Source: Sclerotinia nivalis
Lineage: Eukaryota; Ascomycota; Leotiomycetes; Helotiales; Sclerotiniaceae
Assembly: GCA_029531795.1 (NCBI GenBank)
Contig: JAPEIS010000007.1
Coordinates: 2,170,001-2,234,000 of the forward strand
Length of the DNA: 64,000 bases
Reading direction: 5' to 3'
Shown here: positions 45,747 through 57,999 of the stretch, piece by piece
Layout of the letters: the number at the start of each line of letters is the position of its first letter
How positions within the stretch are numbered: the stretch's first letter is position 1
Made by a program: the position numbers and the translations under genes
The notes under the pieces: generated by a model
Told to the model about the DNA's origin: nothing
Databases searched by the model: none
The model's input: only the letters and a program-made list of their open reading frames with translations

Positions 45747-46760
45747 TTATGAGAATAATGAATAATAAACTAATAGAATATATCTATAATTAACATATAC
45801 TGATATTACCTTTGTTGTTTCTGTTTCCGATGTATTATATGCGAATTGAGCTAAGGGTAGTAATTCAACCCAGTCGTCTTGTTTATAATTGATATAACAG
45901 CGTAGATAAGCTTCCATCGTCTGATTTAGATATTCTGTTTGGCCATCTGTTTGGGGGTGAAATACAGTAGATAGTGTTAAGATCACATAGGCAAAGAATC
46001 AATTAGTCGTAAAACCGTAGCCAAACTTTTCATTACCCTTTCTAATCATGAATAAACTATTACTTTTAAGTTCAATCAATAAAGAGATATCAGAACGCCT
46101 ATAGTTCGCCACCATTCCTGTCCTTTCATAAGCAATACAAAGAAGCTTGTTTACTAAACATTCCAAACTGATCGATGACGTTCCTACGCTGATGATTCGA
46201 AATGAGAACGCCTCCGTTTAGGTTTCTTGTTTTGACGAAACTGTTGCGTGATCGTAACAGATAGTTTGCGTTTGATTCCAAGTAATATTATAAAAGTAGT
46301 CCAGAATTTTGATGTAAAAAATTTATTTCTATTTGAAATTATTTCCTTTGATATACCATATATACTAATTATATTTCATAAGAATATATAAACCAAATTA
46401 TCTACCATCCATTTCTTATAGAATGATATTATATAAACGAATTTCGTTAATCTATCTATCACTACTAAAACAAAATCGTATTCCTTTAGTGTAACTAGTT
46501 CTTTGGATATAAATAGTTTTACTACAAAATCCCATACAATAGACTTCCAAAATTGAATAAGTAATTCAAGGGTCTTGAACTAATTATATAGAACATATCT
46601 AATAGCTTTGTTCTGTATATAGATATTGTAGTTCCCAATTATTTTCTCAATTGTAGTCCTCATTTTTGGAAAATAAACTTCCTTTCTGATTCTAGCAAAG
46701 ATTCTAGTTACTCCTTGATACCTATGAATTGGAAGTTCGTATTATTTTCGAATATATCCT
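45747..46760 (-). pseudogene. Gypsy-1 integrase core, decayed
   Basis: The frame at 45986-45747 reads [18 protein letters not shown], the end of the DDE core of retroviral-type integrases, followed by QFAYNTSET. Further integrase sequence to about 46760 is broken by stops in all frames. Confidence 0.8.
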
Positions 46761-46999
46761 TTAATTAATCTAGAAGGTATATATAATTTATTATAGAAAT
46801 ATATAAACCCTTTATCGATACTGAATCCCTTTTCCAAATTATCGGTATTCTTGAGGATTCGTTTCGTAATAGTATCTCGTTCATATTCTGTTTTCAATTG
46901 CTTCTTGATTGTACTATAATCAACTCTAAAAAAAATAGCAAATTGTAATTTGTTATATACTAATACGCCATCTTCTTCTTTTAAGATCGTATATGTTTC

Positions 47000-48480
47000 G
47001 TATACCTTATTTTGTAAATATTCCGGTTTTCTACTAAAAGCGTCGGCTCTAGCGTTTTCTGTTCCTTTGATATATAAAATACGAAAATTGTAAACAACTA
47101 TGATTTCGGATTATTTGACCTGCTATCTGTTTAATTCCTTCGTTGTAGTGAAGTAAACTAGGTTCTTATAATCGGTATATATCTGTATCGTATATTTCGA
47201 TCCTTCCAAATAGACTCTCCATTCCCTAAATGCTTCAATTATAACTAGCAGCTCCTTATCGTAAATCTTATAATTCAATTCTGCTAGCGATAGCTTTCGG
47301 GAATAGTAGGTTATTGGTTGCTATTTCTTATTCGCTTCTGGTTGGCTTAATACTGCCCTTAGAGCGTAGTCCGAAGAATCGGTCTCGACTTCAATTGGTA
47401 GTTCCGGATCGAATGATAGAAGTATCAGTTCTTTTATGAAGATTTACTTGAATAGTTCAAAAGCTTTTTGTGCCTTTTCTGTTCATTGGAATTCTCCCTG
47501 ATTCTTCTTGGTTATTTCGGATATCGGAGTTGTTATTTTCGAATAATCTTTAATAAACTTGTAATAGAAGTTAGCAAATCCTAAAAAAGATTGTACTTCT
47601 TTAATACTCGTAGGCTGATTCTATTCTTGAATAATCTGTAATTTGTTTGAACTCATCTTGAGTCTTCCTGGAAAGATTGTATAACCTAAAAACTCCGTCT
47701 CCGTGATATGGAATATACATTTGCTGGATTTGCATTGAAGATTTGTTTCTTCCAAGTATACTAAAATATTGTTGATATCTTGAATATATTATCCTAAAGT
47801 CTCCGAATAGATCAATATATCGTTCAAATAACAAATATAATAAATATCGAGATACTTTCTTAATACGTTGTTTATCAAATGTATATACGTTGTTGATGTA
47901 TTGGTTAATTCAAATGGTATAACCTGATACTTGTATAGTCTGTATCGAATTCTGAATGCTATTTTCTATTCTTCATCTTTCTTTATTCTGATTAGATGGA
48001 AGCTGTTTCGTAAATCAAACTTGAAGAAGATCTTAGTTTTCCTTAATCGATCTTTCAATTCTATAGTTAATAGAAATAGATATCGATCCTTGATTGTTAT
48101 ATTGTTGAGCTTACGGTAATCTATGTATAGTTTTTTGGTTTCATTTTTTTTAGGTGTATATAATACAAGGCTAGCTGTTTATGAGATAGATTCTTTGATT
48201 TATCCTTTCTTTAAATTGTTGTCAATGTATTTTTTGAATGTCCTCAAGTTTCCTTTCGATATTTGATAAATAGGTCTAAATGAAGGTATCTTTCTTTCCG
48301 TTAATACTATTTCGTGATCCTATAGTTTGTGTTCTAGTAAAGCTTCATAGCTCTTTTGTTCTTCGAAAAGTTTTGTATATTTTCTATACTCCATTGGTAT
48401 ATCCATCAGTAAGGGATCCTGAATTTAGTATCCTACATCGATAGGGTTGTTCGTTTTCAACTCTCTAAAGTGTATATTCA
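47000..48480 (-). pseudogene. Gypsy-1 reverse transcriptase and RNase H, decayed
   Basis: Minus-strand translation gives DYRKLNN, FKFDLRNSFHLIRI, YLNDILIYS (the YxDD box with one D lost), [16 protein letters not shown] and, further on, RNase H ([33 protein letters not shown]). Stops interrupt the frame about once per 100-150 codons. Confidence 0.85.
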
Positions 48481-48577
48481 GTCTTGCAGATTCGTATGTA
48501 TTTCGATGATCGCAATCACATTGATCGAATATCAAAGTTCCTCGATTCCAATTAATATTGGGATTGTACCGTATCAA

Positions 48578-48859
48578 TTATAGCATACCCAATATGACCT
48601 GGTGATTCCCTAGTGGAACCACGTCAAACTGTATGAACTCGTGATGTTCACCTATCTGCATTTCGGTTGGCTTGGTCTCCATTCGTATCATCCCATTTTC
48701 AGCATCAATTAGTTGTCCATCTACTAATTGCAATACATATAGATATTTCTTCGTTTGGAACCTTATACCAGCTTCTTGCGCAACTTCTTGTACAATAAAA
48801 TTTCCGGTTGCTCCAAAGTCTATCATAGCTCTAAGCCGATGCCCATTGATCATAACCAT
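48578..48859 (-). pseudogene. Gypsy-1 aspartic protease
   Basis: Open frame with RAMIDFGATGNFI, where the retropepsin active site DSG has become DFG (a TC-to-TT change), and QVILGM near the end. The flap region lies between. Inactive as it stands. Confidence 0.85.
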
Positions 48860-49699
48860 CAGATTGATCTATCCGCTGTATCCTGTAGCATTTAATTGCC
48901 TATTTTGACCCGTTCGGTTGTTTTGATCAATTTGGTCAATTTGGTCGATTTGGTCAATTTAATCAATTTAGTCGATTTGATCAATTTGGTCAATTTGATC
49001 AATTAAGCAATTTAATTGACCAGATAAAGAAACATTCCAACTATCTTCTTCCTCATCGTTTGTAATTGCTTGACCGGCGGAAATCCCGTCGTCGAGCATG
49101 TTTTTCCATTTAATAGCTAAAGGTAATCCTTGTATAACTCGGAGAAAATGTCCTATTGCTTATAGAGATTGTATGATTTGGATTTGCACCAAATATTCAT
49201 CCCCTACCTGTCGTACTAGGTGTGTCTTGTATGTAGGATGATTAATATTGTGATAGGAATAAATGACTTCCCATATTTCTTCTGGTTCGGGCATTTTTAT
49301 ATAATGATATAAAGTTCTTTCGACAAAGGAAAAATTGATCGTAATTCTGTATTATAAGATTCTATACTTATCGATGATTCTGGCCTTATAAGTTTCTCCC
49401 TTTATAGTGTCTTTTACACTTAAATCATTATTGTGAATTCCTTCATTTGTTTCTCCAAATCTCCAAATTCGACGATTCCATTCGTTGATATACTGTATAA
49501 TCCAAAGTTCCTCTAAACTTGGCTTTCGATTGATTTATAAAATTGATTTTTCTTTTGAATCTTTTGATTCTTCGAATTAATTATTCTTCAATTGTTCTTT
49601 AAAATCTAAATCCATGCAATTTAGAGTGCATAACTGGGGTACGAATGTCATATTGAATTGCTTTTTGTTTTTCCAAGGTTTCTTATTCTGATTAAAGTT

Positions 49700-50449
49700 T
49701 CCTTGTTTCTTTTAGCAATGAATTGCAATTCTATATCCTAATTGCCCACATTCGAAACATAACTTTTCATTTCTATGCCTATTTATTTCTTTTTTGAATG
49801 GCTTTTCTCGAATGATAATATTTAGCTCTATCGAATCTTTATAGCTTTCATTTCTAATTTGTCGTCGTTTTCCTTTGTTTCATTTATAATTCTGATCCGA
49901 ATAGTTTTGGAACTTCTTATTTCGTTGATATTCGTAAAACTGATTATCAATCTTAATTACGAATTCTATCATTTCATTGATATTCGTAAATTCGATGTTT
50001 TTTGCAAGTTCCAACTTTACATGATCCTTAAAACCGCAATGGAAATAGTTTAGCAAAGCCTACTGATCCTATCCGGTTTGATTAGCATATCGTCTGAATT
50101 CCGTAACATAATTGATCACTACCCCGATTTGTTTCAAAACGAATAGATTTCGTTCAGCTATCTTAACCTCATCGATATCCCCAAATACTCGTCCGATTTC
50201 TCTCTTGAATTCTACAAAACTTTCGAAAATGGTTCGTATGACTATCATACAATGATCTCTAGACTTAATAAAGTAATCTTTGAGATAAAATTGAATCCAT
50301 TTGGCTGTTTCTCCACGAAGGTAAAAGGAAGCATACAGGCTATAACTATCGAGAATTACAAATTTGACAATATTGAATTTGAAATACATTTCGTTTTGGA
50401 ATAAAAAGATTTCGAGTTCCTTTCGATTATTATAATACTTGTCGAACAC
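49700..50449 (-). pseudogene. Gypsy-1 gag
   Basis: The frame at 50449-50069 contains FLFQNEMYFKFN, then AKWIQFYL and FVEFKREIGRVFGD, a Ty3-type capsid pattern. About 300-350 bp further on, a zinc knuckle (CFECGQLGYR) is readable at about 49720-49765. The frame between is broken. Confidence 0.8.
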
Positions 50450-50621
50450 TACTACTCATAAAGTTTCCGTGATCTGTACTAGGACAGAATCGGTATCTGG
50501 TAACTCAATATCGCTATCGTTGTTGTTATTGTTCGGGGAAGTGTTGATAATAGAGTTTTGCAAAAACATAATGAAGTGAAATATACCAAATCGGTATTTG
50601 AACTAATAAAAATACTCAAAG

Positions 50622-50963
50622 TATTACACTACTATAATCCTTTATCATTAAGAAGTGATCAAAGGACTTATAGAAAAACTATAATGATTTCTACTAAAGA
50701 TCAAACAAGGACTTGATAAGAATGAAGATATAACGATTGTATTGTATAGTAACTATAATGTTTAAACTAATGATTGTTCTTGAACACGAAACTCTACAAA
50801 TAAAGGAATCCATCCTACTTATATAGACCTTCGTACTTGGGAGCCCTAGAAGCCCTCGAAGCTCCAATGCTCCAGGAGCGTTGGGAGTCTTCGAAGCTCC
50901 AATGCTCCATTACATGATTTGATACTAATATGATCTGTACTTGTTTGTTCCTATGATCGGTAA
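50622..50963 (-). repeat. Gypsy-1 right (5') LTR, main part
   Basis: Begins TATTACACT (TG changed to TA by a transition) and matches the left LTR up to CTATGATCGGTAA, where LINE sequences were inserted. The last 23 bases of the LTR are at 63390-63412. It has one full and one partial 35-bp unit (from 50857). The two pieces total 365 bp, exactly 70 bp, or two units, shorter than the left LTR. Confidence 0.9.
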
Positions 50964-50966
50964 TGA

Positions 50967-51867
50967 CCGGCGAAAACGGATCTCTCATCTGTACGCGGTG
51001 CTGGTTACGAACTGGTGATGCTTTTGGCATTCATCTAAGTTGACGAGAGAATGCATAGCAGAGTTGAAAAGGCTGGATTGAATTGAGAATTGGGGTTTTT
51101 TATAAGGGCGAAAAATTTTTCACTTTACTTTACTAATCAATAGCGATCAGAATAGAAGACTATATTGTGATAATGATAATTAGCAACAAAGCTATTATTC
51201 GTTTTAGCTAGGCGTACGATTTGGTGCTCTGTACAATTATCGATATGGACGATTGATTCTTCTGAAGTACTTTGTAGGATTTTCATGTTGGAAGAAAATA
51301 ATAATCTTAGCCTGGGAACTGGTCTTCTTCGGTGTTCTGAATGATTCGAATCTGAAATTTATTACAATTTCGATTTGTGGTAAAGATAGGTAGTAGGAAA
51401 TTACGAAAGGATAGAGGGAATAGAGGGACGACGATGTTTGAGTGAATTTTAGTTTGTAGAGGTAGGTTTGAGGATATCCCTGGATTATAATTGGTTACGA
51501 GGTTTCGTATAAAGACGGATTGTTATAAAAAATAAAAGGGAAAACGATTGGAATATTTGGTTATATTATAAAGGATGTGGGTTAGGGGAGAAAGATTATA
51601 TAGATTGGGGACGATCTATTGTATTGAGGAGGGTAATTGATATATTTATTCGAGGGATTAATTCAATATGTAATAACAATTATATAAATTCTGTTGAAGT
51701 ATATAATATATTCATTAAGTTAGTATTTTTCTTTGAAAAGGGTTTTTATATAGTTAGCTTAGAAATCCAGGGGCCTTTTTCCCCTGGTGTCCTTTGTTCC
51801 AATTGGGAATTTGAGGCCTGTGCTTCGTATAGAGCCTCGGACGAAAAATATCACATATATATATATA
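50967..51867 (+). mobile_element. LINE-A: 901-bp retrotransposed element with LINE-B tail
   Basis: Bounded by a 16-nt direct repeat CTATGATCGGTAATGA (50951-50966 and 51868-51883). The last 250-270 bp (from about 51600) match the 3' end of LINE-B (63120-63376), including CCAGGGGCC, AGGCCTGTGCTTCG and CGGACGAAAAATATCAC, and end in an (AT)n tail. The first 630 bp have no counterpart in LINE-B and no open frame of note, so it is not a simple 5' truncation. It may be a nonautonomous or chimeric copy mobilised by LINE-B-type machinery. Confidence 0.7.
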
Positions 51868-52031
51868 CTATGATCGGTAATGAACGATCATCTTAACGAA
51901 GAATTGAATTTTTCGAAAAACATGTTTATTATCGCGTTTTATTGATCAATCGATCGTTCTTATCATCTATAGGATTTAAAAACGAAACTTTTCAGCCCCG
52001 GCAGGCGCTGTACGGACGCGTTTCCGCTATC

Positions 52032-53525
52032 ATGCTTCCCGTCCCCTCGACCCCCTCTCTTTCCCAAGCCTTCATTAATATAGTTAATATTGCTATTAAT
52101 AGAGCAAATGAAGGTCAATAGATTTTTAATTCTATTGCTTTGTTATGGGATGATTATTTCAATACCGAAGCAGTTCGGGCTTTCCCTATTCGATTTCGAA
52201 AACCCTTGATTGTGTTATGTACTGATATTTCTCTTACAGTAAATAAGCATTTCGATGTATTTATCAATAGATCTCATCTTTTTCGATCTACCAAACCCTT
52301 TACCAAAACTTTTATCAATCCCCTTAGCCCTGATATACAAATCTCTTAATCAGTATTTGTATCTGAAACCGCTAAACCTATAAAAGCCCCTACTATAGTT
52401 CAATATTTCAAGGATTCTATTTATATTCAAAAAGCTGCGATTTTTTTACTATCAATTATATAATCTACAAATCCAAAAACTGGGAACCAAACCGGATCTC
52501 AATTCAAATCTCAATTTCAAATCTCATACAAAACTGATACTCATCTTTTTGTTCGAATTGGATTCGATTATTTAATTCGAAAAACTAATTCCTTTATTAT
52601 ACTTAGTGTATTGAAAGGACAATTAGAAAACGATATTAAACTTTTGAAAAAAATCTAAGCAATAAATATTGGATTCGTATTATATATAAACTTTTTAGCG
52701 AATTTAATAGTTTTAGAAAACCTTTCAAATATAATCGAAAAAGTATTCGAAATCTGCAAAATCGAATAACAATAATTATAAATTATCTATCGATTGAATT
52801 ACATTCCACAAATCGTTATAACTTTAAGAGACTCACAATAATTGATCATTATTCTAATCGAATCGGAAACCATACTCAATACTATCATCGATAATACAGA
52901 ACAACAAACGATCCAAGCAATTGAATCTATACAAAACAAAGAATCCGGATTGTATAATTCTATTTGGTTCTTGAGTTTTCCAGCTTTGCAATATACAGCC
53001 CTTTTCAAGAATCTTCGGATTTTAGAAACTACAATTAACATTTCCCAAATCGTTTTCAAACTCAAGATAATCCAATATACTCGATACTTTCAATGGTATA
53101 ATACTCGAGCTTACTCTCATCCAAAAAGATACCGAATCTGTAGCACAATCGAATATACAAAAAAGAATCATTCAACCCGATACAATACAACCCATACTTG
53201 CCCAGCGAAATGTCTACATTATAGAGGCCCCCATCCTACAAACGATTTACATTGCCCCCTTCGTCTTACTCACAAAAGCCCCAAAAGCAAATCGGAAAAA
53301 CAAACTATCCAGAAAATCTCAAAAGAAGCTAAGGTTAGAACTTATACTAATATAAAATACTCTCGAACCTTAAAAACCGATTCCTTTATAAAAGAACCTA
53401 TTGTTCCTTCAACTCCAATCCAAACTCTTTTGATATTATTTTCATTGATATTATTTCTTTCTAATCTTTCTAATCGTTTTATAATATTAGAAACTCCTTC
53501 TCTTCCAATTCCTTTTAATATATAA
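52032..53525 (+). pseudogene. LINE-B ORF1 (gag-like)
   Basis: Starts MLPVPSTPSLSQAFINIV. Readable pieces include ALLWDDYFNTEAVRAF and, near the end, CPAKCLHYRGPHPTNDLHC, a CCHC-type knuckle as in ORF1 of fungal LINEs. Interrupted by several stops, mostly TAA/TAG that could come from CAA/CAG. Confidence 0.75.
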
Positions 53526-53529
53526 TCCT

Positions 53530-56084
53530 AAATTATCTTCTAAATCATTAACCATTTTATAAACTAATATAATTAAAAACACTACTTCATACGAATTAAT
53601 ACTTTCCTTAACCAATGATTCTTATATTGATATAATTCTAATTCAAAAACCTTATATATTCTCAAATATCTCACACCGAATTATTAAATCTCATTCTATT
53701 TATGAAACTTTCATATTACTCGATAATTGGGAAACCCAACCTTGTATAATATCTTATACCTATAAAAATATAGGCATTCGAACTAATCAATTCCAGCTTG
53801 TATTCTCCCGGGATTTATTATTTTTATAAATTCAATCTTTAATTAGTTCTATTCTTATAATCATTAATATTTATAATGCTTTTAGAAATTGTACAAATGA
53901 GAATTAAGTAATACAAACTCTCTTTGATTTACTTTCGAATATTTTAAATTCTATACTCCTTGTAGGAAATTTAAACTTCTATTATTCGAGATAGAATCTC
54001 TTTTGTTCTTCATATTCAAATTCTGTAGAATCTTTTACAATCTGGTTAGATACAAATTCTTTCAACTTTCTTTTTATAATCAATGAATCTATTTACAATT
54101 TGAACAACGTTCTCGATCTAGCTTTCCTTTTAGGATTATATACAGTCAATACAATTTCTATACCACATTTGGATACAATTTCCGATCATTAATCCTTATT
54201 GACAACTTTGAATTGGAATACAAGGTTTCAGAACTCGATTCAAAAACTCCGAATCAATATATTAAACAAAAAACTCTTCTCTACTTTATTAACAAAAAAT
54301 TTATTAAATCTAGATCTACTAATTTTGAATACAATTACAAATCTTGATAAATTAGTTTTAGATATTACTCAAGCTCTACAATCAGTATACATAGAATCAA
54401 CTCAAAGATCACTCGACCGAAATACAGATCAACTATAATAAAACGAAACCTGCCGGACAACTGTTTAAGAAAACCGAACGAACAACTCTTCAGAATCAAA
54501 ACAAAATCTTCGAAAGGTTATCAAAAAAGCGAAAAAGGAATTCTGGCTTTCTAAACTTGATTCAGTTAAGAAAATAAAAGATATCTTTAAAATAACAAAA
54601 TGATATCAATCAACTAGAATATATCGAACTCCTTCTTTAGTAGATCCTTTAGATTATTCTCTTGCTACAACAATTCAAACTAAAAGAAATCTACTCATCA
54701 ATAATCTGCTGACCAATACAACTGAAGTTAACAATATCCCATTTGATTCGCCTTCAACTTTTATTCGTTCAATTGCCTTTCCTGCTATCACAATTCAGGA
54801 TATTCAAACTGCTATCCTTCATACAAGTAATACAACTTCAGGAATAAACAAGATCCTTATCAAAATCCTATAGTTAACATAGCTACTGATCGAATTATAT
54901 ATCTTACAATTTTTTCAAAAATGTTTCGAAATAGGTTACCATCCTAAATGCTTTCGATCAGCGATTATAATCATTGTTCCAAAACCGAACAAATCAGATT
55001 GTATAAATCCTAGATCTTATAAACCAATAACCCTACTTTCAATATTAGAAAAAAGTCTCGAACATTTAATTGCAAAGAAAATGTTCTAGATTGCTATAAC
55101 CCTCAAAGTACTAACCAAGCAACAATTCGGAGTGCTTCCCTTGTATTCATCAATCGATCTCACAATTTACCTTATATATGATTTGGAAATGACTTTGAAT
55201 TCAAATTTTAAAGTTATCTTATTAATTATAGATATCAAAGGTGCTTTTGATATTGTTTTCTCAGAACATTTGATCCGTCGATTTAAGGAACAAGAATAAC
55301 CTGATAACCTAATTCGATGGATACAATCGTTTTTTACAAATCGAACAATTTGTATTCGACTTGACAACGAAACAAAGCCCAACACTAGTATTAGATATAG
55401 TTTGCTACAAAGCTCTCCAATTTCGTTTATCCTTTTTATACTTTATATAACCCCTTTGTTTTGGTTAAACAATCTTATTCGAAGATTTGGATATACAGAC
55501 GATATTGCATTAGTAGCTTTTTCTTCAAGCTTACAATCTAATTATAATCAACTACAATTCGAAATGCTAAAAACTTTGGATTGGAGCAAATCTGAAGGGA
55601 TCATTTTCGATCTTATGAAATTTGAATTGATTTACTTCTTTAGAAGTTCCAGGAAAGGTATCGAAAGTTTTATTATCTATATAGAAAATCTTTCAATAAT
55701 GAAGAAATCAAACTCATTAAAATAATTAGGGGTTTACTTCGATAAAGAATTGAGTTTCAAATTTCATATCTAGATCCTTTCAATTAAGGTTTTCACAATT
55801 ACGAATGCATTGTGTTTGCTTGAAAAGACAATCTAAAATATCCTATCAATTTTGCTTCAAAAAGCGATTATAGTCTGTATTCTGAAAAAATACTACTTTG
55901 TAATCGAAACCTAGTGGTTTGGCCGAACTAGAAAACGAGGCCTAAACTTCACAATCTCGAATCAAGTGGATAGACATTTGAAGTTTTTGAATAAGATTGT
56001 ATTAATTAGTATTCGAGCAATCCTCTCTGTATTCCGTACAACTAATACTGCTGTTTTATACAAGGAATCAAATCTGATACCTCT
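53530..56084 (+). pseudogene. LINE-B ORF2: endonuclease and reverse transcriptase
   Basis: An AP-type endonuclease is readable at about 53560-54440 (IDIILIQKPYIF, VGNLNFYYS, then a degenerate ISDH). RT follows at about 54480-55740, with IIIVPKPNKSD, SYKPITLLSILEK, ILLIIDIKGAFD and the catalytic GYTDDIALV at about 55487. The frame breaks at 56084 inside NLIPLEIELN, where Gypsy-2 is inserted. Confidence 0.85.
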
Positions 56085-56297
56085 TATCACGGAGGCAGCA
56101 GATAGGATAACAGAAATCACTTTTATTGATAAGACGTAGTTCGAAGAGCTACGTTTTTATAGAAGGAACGGTTCCTTAAACATATTTATGTATAGCGCTA
56201 GCCCCGACCAAGGCTAGCCTATATTTATCCGAGGTCCGACTCCTACGGGTCGGAACCCGAACGGTCTCCGTATACTATATACGGGGACTCTGTGATA
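56085..56297 (-). repeat. Gypsy-2 left LTR, 213 bp
   Basis: TATCACGG...GTGATA ends (TG/CA altered by transitions). It contains the hairpins described for the right LTR. It differs from 61510-61722 at about 19 positions, all transitions. Confidence 0.93.
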
Positions 56298-56339
56298 GTA
56301 TCTCTCTCCTTAGAGTCGAGCTCTGTTGAGATAATTAAA

Positions 56340-56948
56340 AGGACCAGGTTTATCCGGATAACAATGGTGATAATTATAGATTAGTTCTTGAGCATTCTCC
56401 AAATACTTTGCAGGCTCTTTGGTAGACGTATCATAGTCTATCCATCGGACAGTATACTTCAGGCGGGGGTTATCACGGCTCCGATGTTCTTATTGGGAAT
56501 CTAGAATTTCCTCTACATCGAATTACTTAATACCTTCAACTTCGATAAAAGGGGAAGGCGGATTATATTGATCAAGGACAAGATTATCATTAACGAAATA
56601 CAATAGGTTAATATGAAAGATCGGGTAATTTCTTATAAAGGCAAGGAACTTTAGTTCGTAAGTGTACGAGTTTATACTTTTCAGAATTCGAAAAAGACTT
56701 AAGTTTTTCCAATCTAGCTTCTTCTGGGGACGAAGAGTTCGGATATTTTTAGCATTAAGTTAGATTAGATCTCCAGATTGGTATCGATGGGTAGATGAAC
56801 AATGGGAATCAGCATTCTTCGAATAACGGACTTGATTAACAATCAATTCAATCTTCAAATGATCGACGATCGACTTCATCTTTTTGACGAATTCTTCAGC
56901 ATTCAGGACTCTAAGGCAATCGGAGAATGCAGTGGGTTTGAAATCCAT
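56340..56948 (-). pseudogene. Gypsy-2 integrase C-terminus and chromodomain
   Basis: 56948-56760 reads LRVLNAEEFVKKMKSIVDHL and ends HRYQSGDLI, the C-terminal integrase region. After a stop the same product continues with NIRTLRPQKKLDWK and FHINLL. The chromodomain (FDVEEILDSQ, then [10 protein letters not shown]) runs to about 56340. Confidence 0.8.
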
Positions 56949-57254
56949 TCGGGGATAGAAACCGTAATTGGCAAAGAACGGCGATAGGCGGGAGCTTTTG
57001 GATTAGACAGAGTTAATCGAGAATTCGGCGATCGATAGCCATTCGGATCAATCGTTCTACAGATAGGATATATACAAGTGAAGGTATTGTTCGAGTATTA
57101 TATTCGCTCTTTCTGTTTGTCCATCGATTTCAGGATGATAAGCTATCGACAGTTTCGAAATAGTATTTAATCGTTTATAGATATGCTTTCAAAAGTCAGA
57201 GATAAACTGAACTCTACGATCAGATATAATGATCTGCGATAGGTTGTAAAGCTT

Positions 57255-57944
57255 TTATATATACTTCAGGAATAAATGGAAGATTTCTTCGGAATTATAG
57301 ATTCCTCGGTAGAACAGGAAATGCTTCATTTTGGTCAATCGATCGATTACAACAAATATCGTATCATATCTAGAGCTTTTCGGAAGATGAATGATGAAAT
57401 CGATTGAGATATCTCTCCAGGCTTGTTGTAGGATCGGGAGAAAGCGTAAGATTCCTTTTTGTTCTTTACGGTTCAGGGCGGCTCGGTAGCAACTATGACA
57501 ATTGTACATCCAACAGAAGATGTAGTTATAATATCCAGATCAATAGTAGTTTCGGGAAAGCAGTTCGAAGGTACGGGTATGGTGTGGGTATCCGGCAACA
57601 AAGGAATCGTAGATCATTCGAAGAAGTTTTGCTTTTAGAGAATCGTAATTAGAAATATAAAGCTTTTTACGATAATATAATAGATCATTATTCACAGTAC
57701 ATTCAGATAACATGATATGTGGATGTCTAGCAGTATTCTTTTTTAAAGCCTTTAAGATCGATAACGGAAGCGGGTCGGACAGGTAAATTTCAGCGAGTAG
57801 GGGTTTCAGTTCTTCAGGGGGTTTCAATTGTATAGATTCAGACAATTGGATAAGGATTGAGTTATCGGGTATTGCAGGTGGTTCAGGTTTATAGGCAGGT
57901 AATCCAGGTTCGCGGACAGATGATTCGGGATTATGGATAGACAA
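57255..57944 (-). pseudogene. Gypsy-2 integrase zinc and core region
   Basis: The frame at 57944-57540 contains VAGYPHHTRTFELLSRNYY. The next at 57509-57255 has YNCHSCYRAALNRKE, and together they give the HHCC zinc module. The core follows with ISIDFIIHLPKS and DTIFVVIDRLTKMKHF. They are interrupted by stops between the two frames. Confidence 0.88.
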
Positions 57945-57999
57945 TGGGGTATCGGTATGGGTTTAGTTATGGATTGTAATCGCGAAACGGATTTTCTTC

